From assembly GCA_009760855.2 (NCBI GenBank), contig WPIO01000019.1, positions 1,915,001 to 1,979,000 on the forward strand: a stretch of 64,000 bases of DNA, read 5' to 3'. The position numbers and the translations under genes are program-made. Source of the stretch: Cristatella mucedo. Taxonomy: Eukaryota; Bryozoa; Phylactolaemata; Cristatellidae. The notes beneath the pieces were generated by a model. That model saw nothing but the letters and a program-made list of their open reading frames with translations, made no database searches and was not told the DNA's origin. Of the stretch, positions 60,906-64,000 are shown piece after piece. Numbering within the stretch: the stretch's first letter is position 1; every line of letters begins with the position of its first letter.

Positions 60906-61971
60906 GAACTAGGGAACTAATCGTCGTCATTTTTCAATGGTTACATGGCATCGGCAGTTTTGATAGTGCGATTAATAGACGTACTCGTGCACTTATTAAC
61001 CTGTGTTCATGTCCATATATATCCTAATAATACGAATTTGAATGATGTTTGTTGTGTAGCTCACTACGAGAACTATATATCTTTTATGGGCGCTTAATAA
61101 TACTGTATGGATAGAGGTCAGTAATTTGTACTAGTTTACAACCGGAAGAAGCAATTAATGCCAGTTGACTCACTCGGTCCGAGCAAACAATAAGCCGATT
61201 AAACTAGCCCTAATATCTTCATGTAAGTTGGGTGAGCAAAATGTGGTTGCCACCATATATTCATTCTGCAATGGCTTGCTCAGAATTAACTATTTTGATT
61301 GAACTGCTTCTCTGCAGACTTATAAAAATGGTCAGACTTCACTCTCGCTCATTTCTTTTAAGTGGGTACTTTTGTGTGTACTCGCAGCCAAGGGCATGGC
61401 CGAGATTCTGGCGCGAGGGCTAAACTTCGGCCTCAAGTTGTCTGTAACAAAGTAAGTGATTCTGTAAGACATCGGCCCGGGAGATTAACACAAACTCGCG
61501 TTCTCATTGGTCGGATTTCGCTCCAATCCTATGAAGGCGGTAAAAATGGCCCGCCCCAAGGGAGTCAGCTTGATTTAATGAGCGCCGACTAATTAGCTTG
61601 TGTGTGCCGCACAGTTTCGGGTCTCGTCGAACTGCTGTTTTGAGAATTGCACATCTGAAATATCGACCGATAGGAGCTCGCCCAAGAAATTCGCGTCTGC
61701 TGCTCCGGATTCCCACGTGAACAAAAGCACAGCGTTAGCAGTATTCGAGGGTAGCTTCGAGTACGGGCGGAGGTAACTCACGTCCGCTGATATTCCCCTA
61801 AATTCGTACAGGCTTCCTACATTCGTAGAGGGTGCATTGAAACTACTGACAGCTCGCTGGCATTAGCTCGGGGCTAAGGCGCACGCACTTCGTGACCCTA
61901 GTTTTGGGCTCGAATATTGAAACTCTTTTAACGCCCATAGCAAGCCACCGGAGGCCATCGACAATCTTCTG

Positions 61972-62115
<144 letters not shown>

Positions 62116-62611
62116 GAGACTGTTGAATCACCCGACCTCTGTTGCTCTAAGCGAAAGATGAAACCATGGCGAAACTGGGCCATGCGATCCTCTGCACTTT
62201 CCTTTCTACGAAGCACTCCTCTGACGTGCAGCTGGCCTAGACGCACCTACCTACACACCCGCATGGCGACCGAGCCGTACCGAGGAGGAGGAGGAGGGGG
62301 ACCGGACTTTGTATGCCTTTCGGATACCCCGGAGAGTCGCGCACAAGCAAAGAAGGAAAGAAAAGACGCCAAGCCACTATAGTCTACTCTCACACCAGGC
62401 TACGCATCGTACCACATGCACTCCGCTAGAAACCTGAATGCTCGTAAGCTGCATTTTAGAACTTTGTAGCTCGAGAAGGTCCTGTAACCATGAACGTTTG
62501 TCATTCGCAATCATGGCAGAGTCTAAAGCTCTGTCACTGACTACTCGACGCTTTCCTATTCGAAGCAGCATCTTTAAAAGATGTGCGTCGAAGAAAAGTC
62601 TCCAACTGCAT

Positions 62612-62739
62612 TCTGGTTCGGTCCAGCGGATAAGGTGCTCGCCCCGACCAAGGTCTGGCTGAGGTCGTGGGCTCGAGCCCCGAGGCGTATGTGAAGCGCC
62701 TGAATAGAGATTAAGTTCTCTTGGGGCGCTATATAAATG

Positions 62740-62742
<3 letters not shown>
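62612..62742 (+). mobile_element. SINE-A copy, near full length
   Basis: GGTTCGGTCCAGCGGATAAG, CCCCGACCAAGGTCTGGCTG, GGTCGTGGGCTCGAGCCC, GTATGTGAAGCGCCTGAATA, GAGATTAAGTTCTCTTGGGG and CGCTATATAAATGAATTA. Very close to the copy at 5755. An (AT)n tract extends its tail. Confidence 0.92.

Positions 62743-62771
<29 letters not shown>
62740..62771. repeat. (AT)n at SINE-A tail
   Basis: About 30 bp of AT that continues the SINE's AATTATA terminus. Confidence 0.9.
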
Positions 62772-62773
<2 letters not shown>

Positions 62774-63079
62774 CTGAAAACCCCTAGTTCTAGAAGAAGT
62801 GATTATCTTTCGGCCAGTGGACCCGCTGTAATACAACTCTTTTGCCGTCGTACTCGTTAAGCTCGTTCGTTAAGATTTTCTAGCGGCTTGCTGACTAAGC
62901 TAATTGTTTACTGCATTCCGGTAGGGTTTGACGTACCAAAGGACGAACTCTGAGAGAAGCACGGGTTTTTACGTTCCCATGAATGGGCACCGACGCGGAC
63001 GAAGCCACTAGTGTCCTACAGACAGTCACGTGGTAACCACGTCGAATTGGAGTAGAGGCCGCACTCGCATGGGAGGGAG

Positions 63080-63280
63080 AAAAGGAGAGTGAGAGAGACA
63101 GATAGAGCGACAGAGAGACAGATAGACAGGCAGGCAGACAGACCGAGACATAGAGACAGAGACAGAAAGACAGGCATTAAAAGAGGGAGAGGCATAGAGA
63201 GACACATAGACGGGCAGAAATATAGTTAGACAAGCAGAGAAAAAGAGAGAGACATGCAGACAGAGAAAGACAGGCGTTTA
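63080..63280. repeat. Degenerate (GACA)/(GA)-rich tract
   Basis: AGACAGATAGA, GGCAGGCAGACAGACCGAG and GAGAGAC-type repeats. Imperfect and purine-rich. Confidence 0.85.
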
Positions 63281-63539
63281 CTTTTGGCACAGGGTGCCTC
63301 TGACTGGGTTCTCCAGGGAGTGGAGGCTAGTACAGCGGGTCGTCCGTGGCTGGCTGATGTGTTCGAGCAGCATCTGCTGATACAGGTGCATTGTGCGCCT
63401 TCTGCAGCTGACAGCAACAGCAGCTTGCCTAGACGTGGACCCTGACGCCTCTCAGCTGCCATCACTTTGCAGTAATGATAAGACATTGTTATAGCTGCTC
63501 CCAGAGGGAACTGGGTTTCTTTCTCATCACTTCGTACGT

Positions 63540-64000
63540 GCTGCAAAGATGGTATGTCAATTGGTTAGTGATAGCATGCGCAATATTGGCACGCTTGAGC
63601 ACACACTCTACAACGCACCAAGACAGAGCAAATGCTGTGCACTTTTTAAATCTCGTCAAGCCAGAGGACGTCAAGGCGTTAGTGGGGAATGAGTGCTTTG
63701 GCTTTGGTAAGAATACGGACTGCAGGAAGGCTCTCCGAAGTAGCTGAGGTTCCAAGTTCTAAGCTCAATTAAACCACGTTAACCAGAGCAGCTGGTGGCG
63801 AAATGCCTGGCCTACATTGACTAGATGTTCGGATAGAGGCAGGCTGGAGGAAGGGAATGGAGGTACATAAAAGTAAGTGACAAATCCGTGAAAGCCGATA
63901 TGCTCCTTAATAGGAGCCAGTGCAGGTCAGTGAGCAGTGGTGTAATGAGGCAACTTTCAGGATGGCCAAACACACCTGATGAGTATTGGGCTAACTGTGA
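63540..64000 (-). mobile_element. Diverged LINE 3' region, minus strand, runs off the window
   Basis: GGTTAGTGATAGCATGCGCA matches the inverted 3' untranslated region motif GTTAGTGGTAGCATGCTTAA of other copies. Further on, GAATGAGTGCTTTGG and GGCAGGCTGGAG parallel the coding-end and mid-coding blocks seen at 51.8-52.0 and 60.8 kb. Heavily diverged. Confidence 0.55.

Noticed and set aside
62158-62382. 74-codon frame with a Gly run downstream of the CT/AT microsatellite
   Set aside because: No homology, no splice context, and a short GGA run explains the Gly stretch.

Overview
The window is nuclear DNA from an animal. It has long GT-AG introns (about 1 to 15.6 kb), dense dinucleotide microsatellites, tRNA-derived SINEs and 5'-truncated LINE copies. 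The phylum cannot be fixed from sequence alone. The domain I residues look more like an invertebrate than a vertebrate channel, and a decayed transposon-like copy at 34.6-35.4 kb resembles a family I recall from many invertebrate genomes.

One protein-coding gene can be supported. It is the 5' part of a low-voltage-activated (T-type, Cav3) calcium channel alpha-1 subunit on the + strand. Eight exons were placed by protein similarity, splice sites and codon phase: 11479-11777, 13469-13705, 29285-29385, 37402-37594, 41567-41894, 48635-48727, 54935-56036 and 57101-57316. They join in a continuous reading frame of 856 complete codons. They cover the cytoplasmic N-terminus, all of repeat I (IS1-IS6 with the SLEGW pore motif), the gating-brake segment, and a long low-complexity I-II linker ending in a Cys cluster and a polybasic stretch. 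Repeats II to IV lie beyond the right edge. The weak points are the exon 1/exon 2 junction and exon 8.

Upstream (1-11.4 kb) there is no recognisable gene. A CpG-rich, CGG-rich tract at about 4.5-8.35 kb is the best candidate for the promoter or 5' untranslated region.

The introns are occupied by repeats. SINE-A has a tRNA-like head and a tail resembling the LINE 3' end. SINE-B is a second tRNA-like family. The main LINE is L2/CR1-like, with its best copy at 31.4-33.0 kb retaining YADD, decayed copies at 39.9-41.0 and 52.4-54.6 kb, and many 3' fragments. A second L2-like family is represented at 44.3-44.8 kb. There are also several minisatellites and long (GA)n, (AT)n, (GT)n and (GGA)n tracts. 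Several microsatellites lie inside SINE or LINE sequence at the place where the parent element already carries a short seed.

I found no prokaryotic-type operon, CRISPR array, rRNA or functional tRNA gene, and no evidence for a new multi-gene system. The most unusual structures are two near-identical-geometry hairpins (29-bp arms, 4-nt loops) at 2.0 and 60.3 kb, and a cruciform-prone palindromic array at 49.6 kb.
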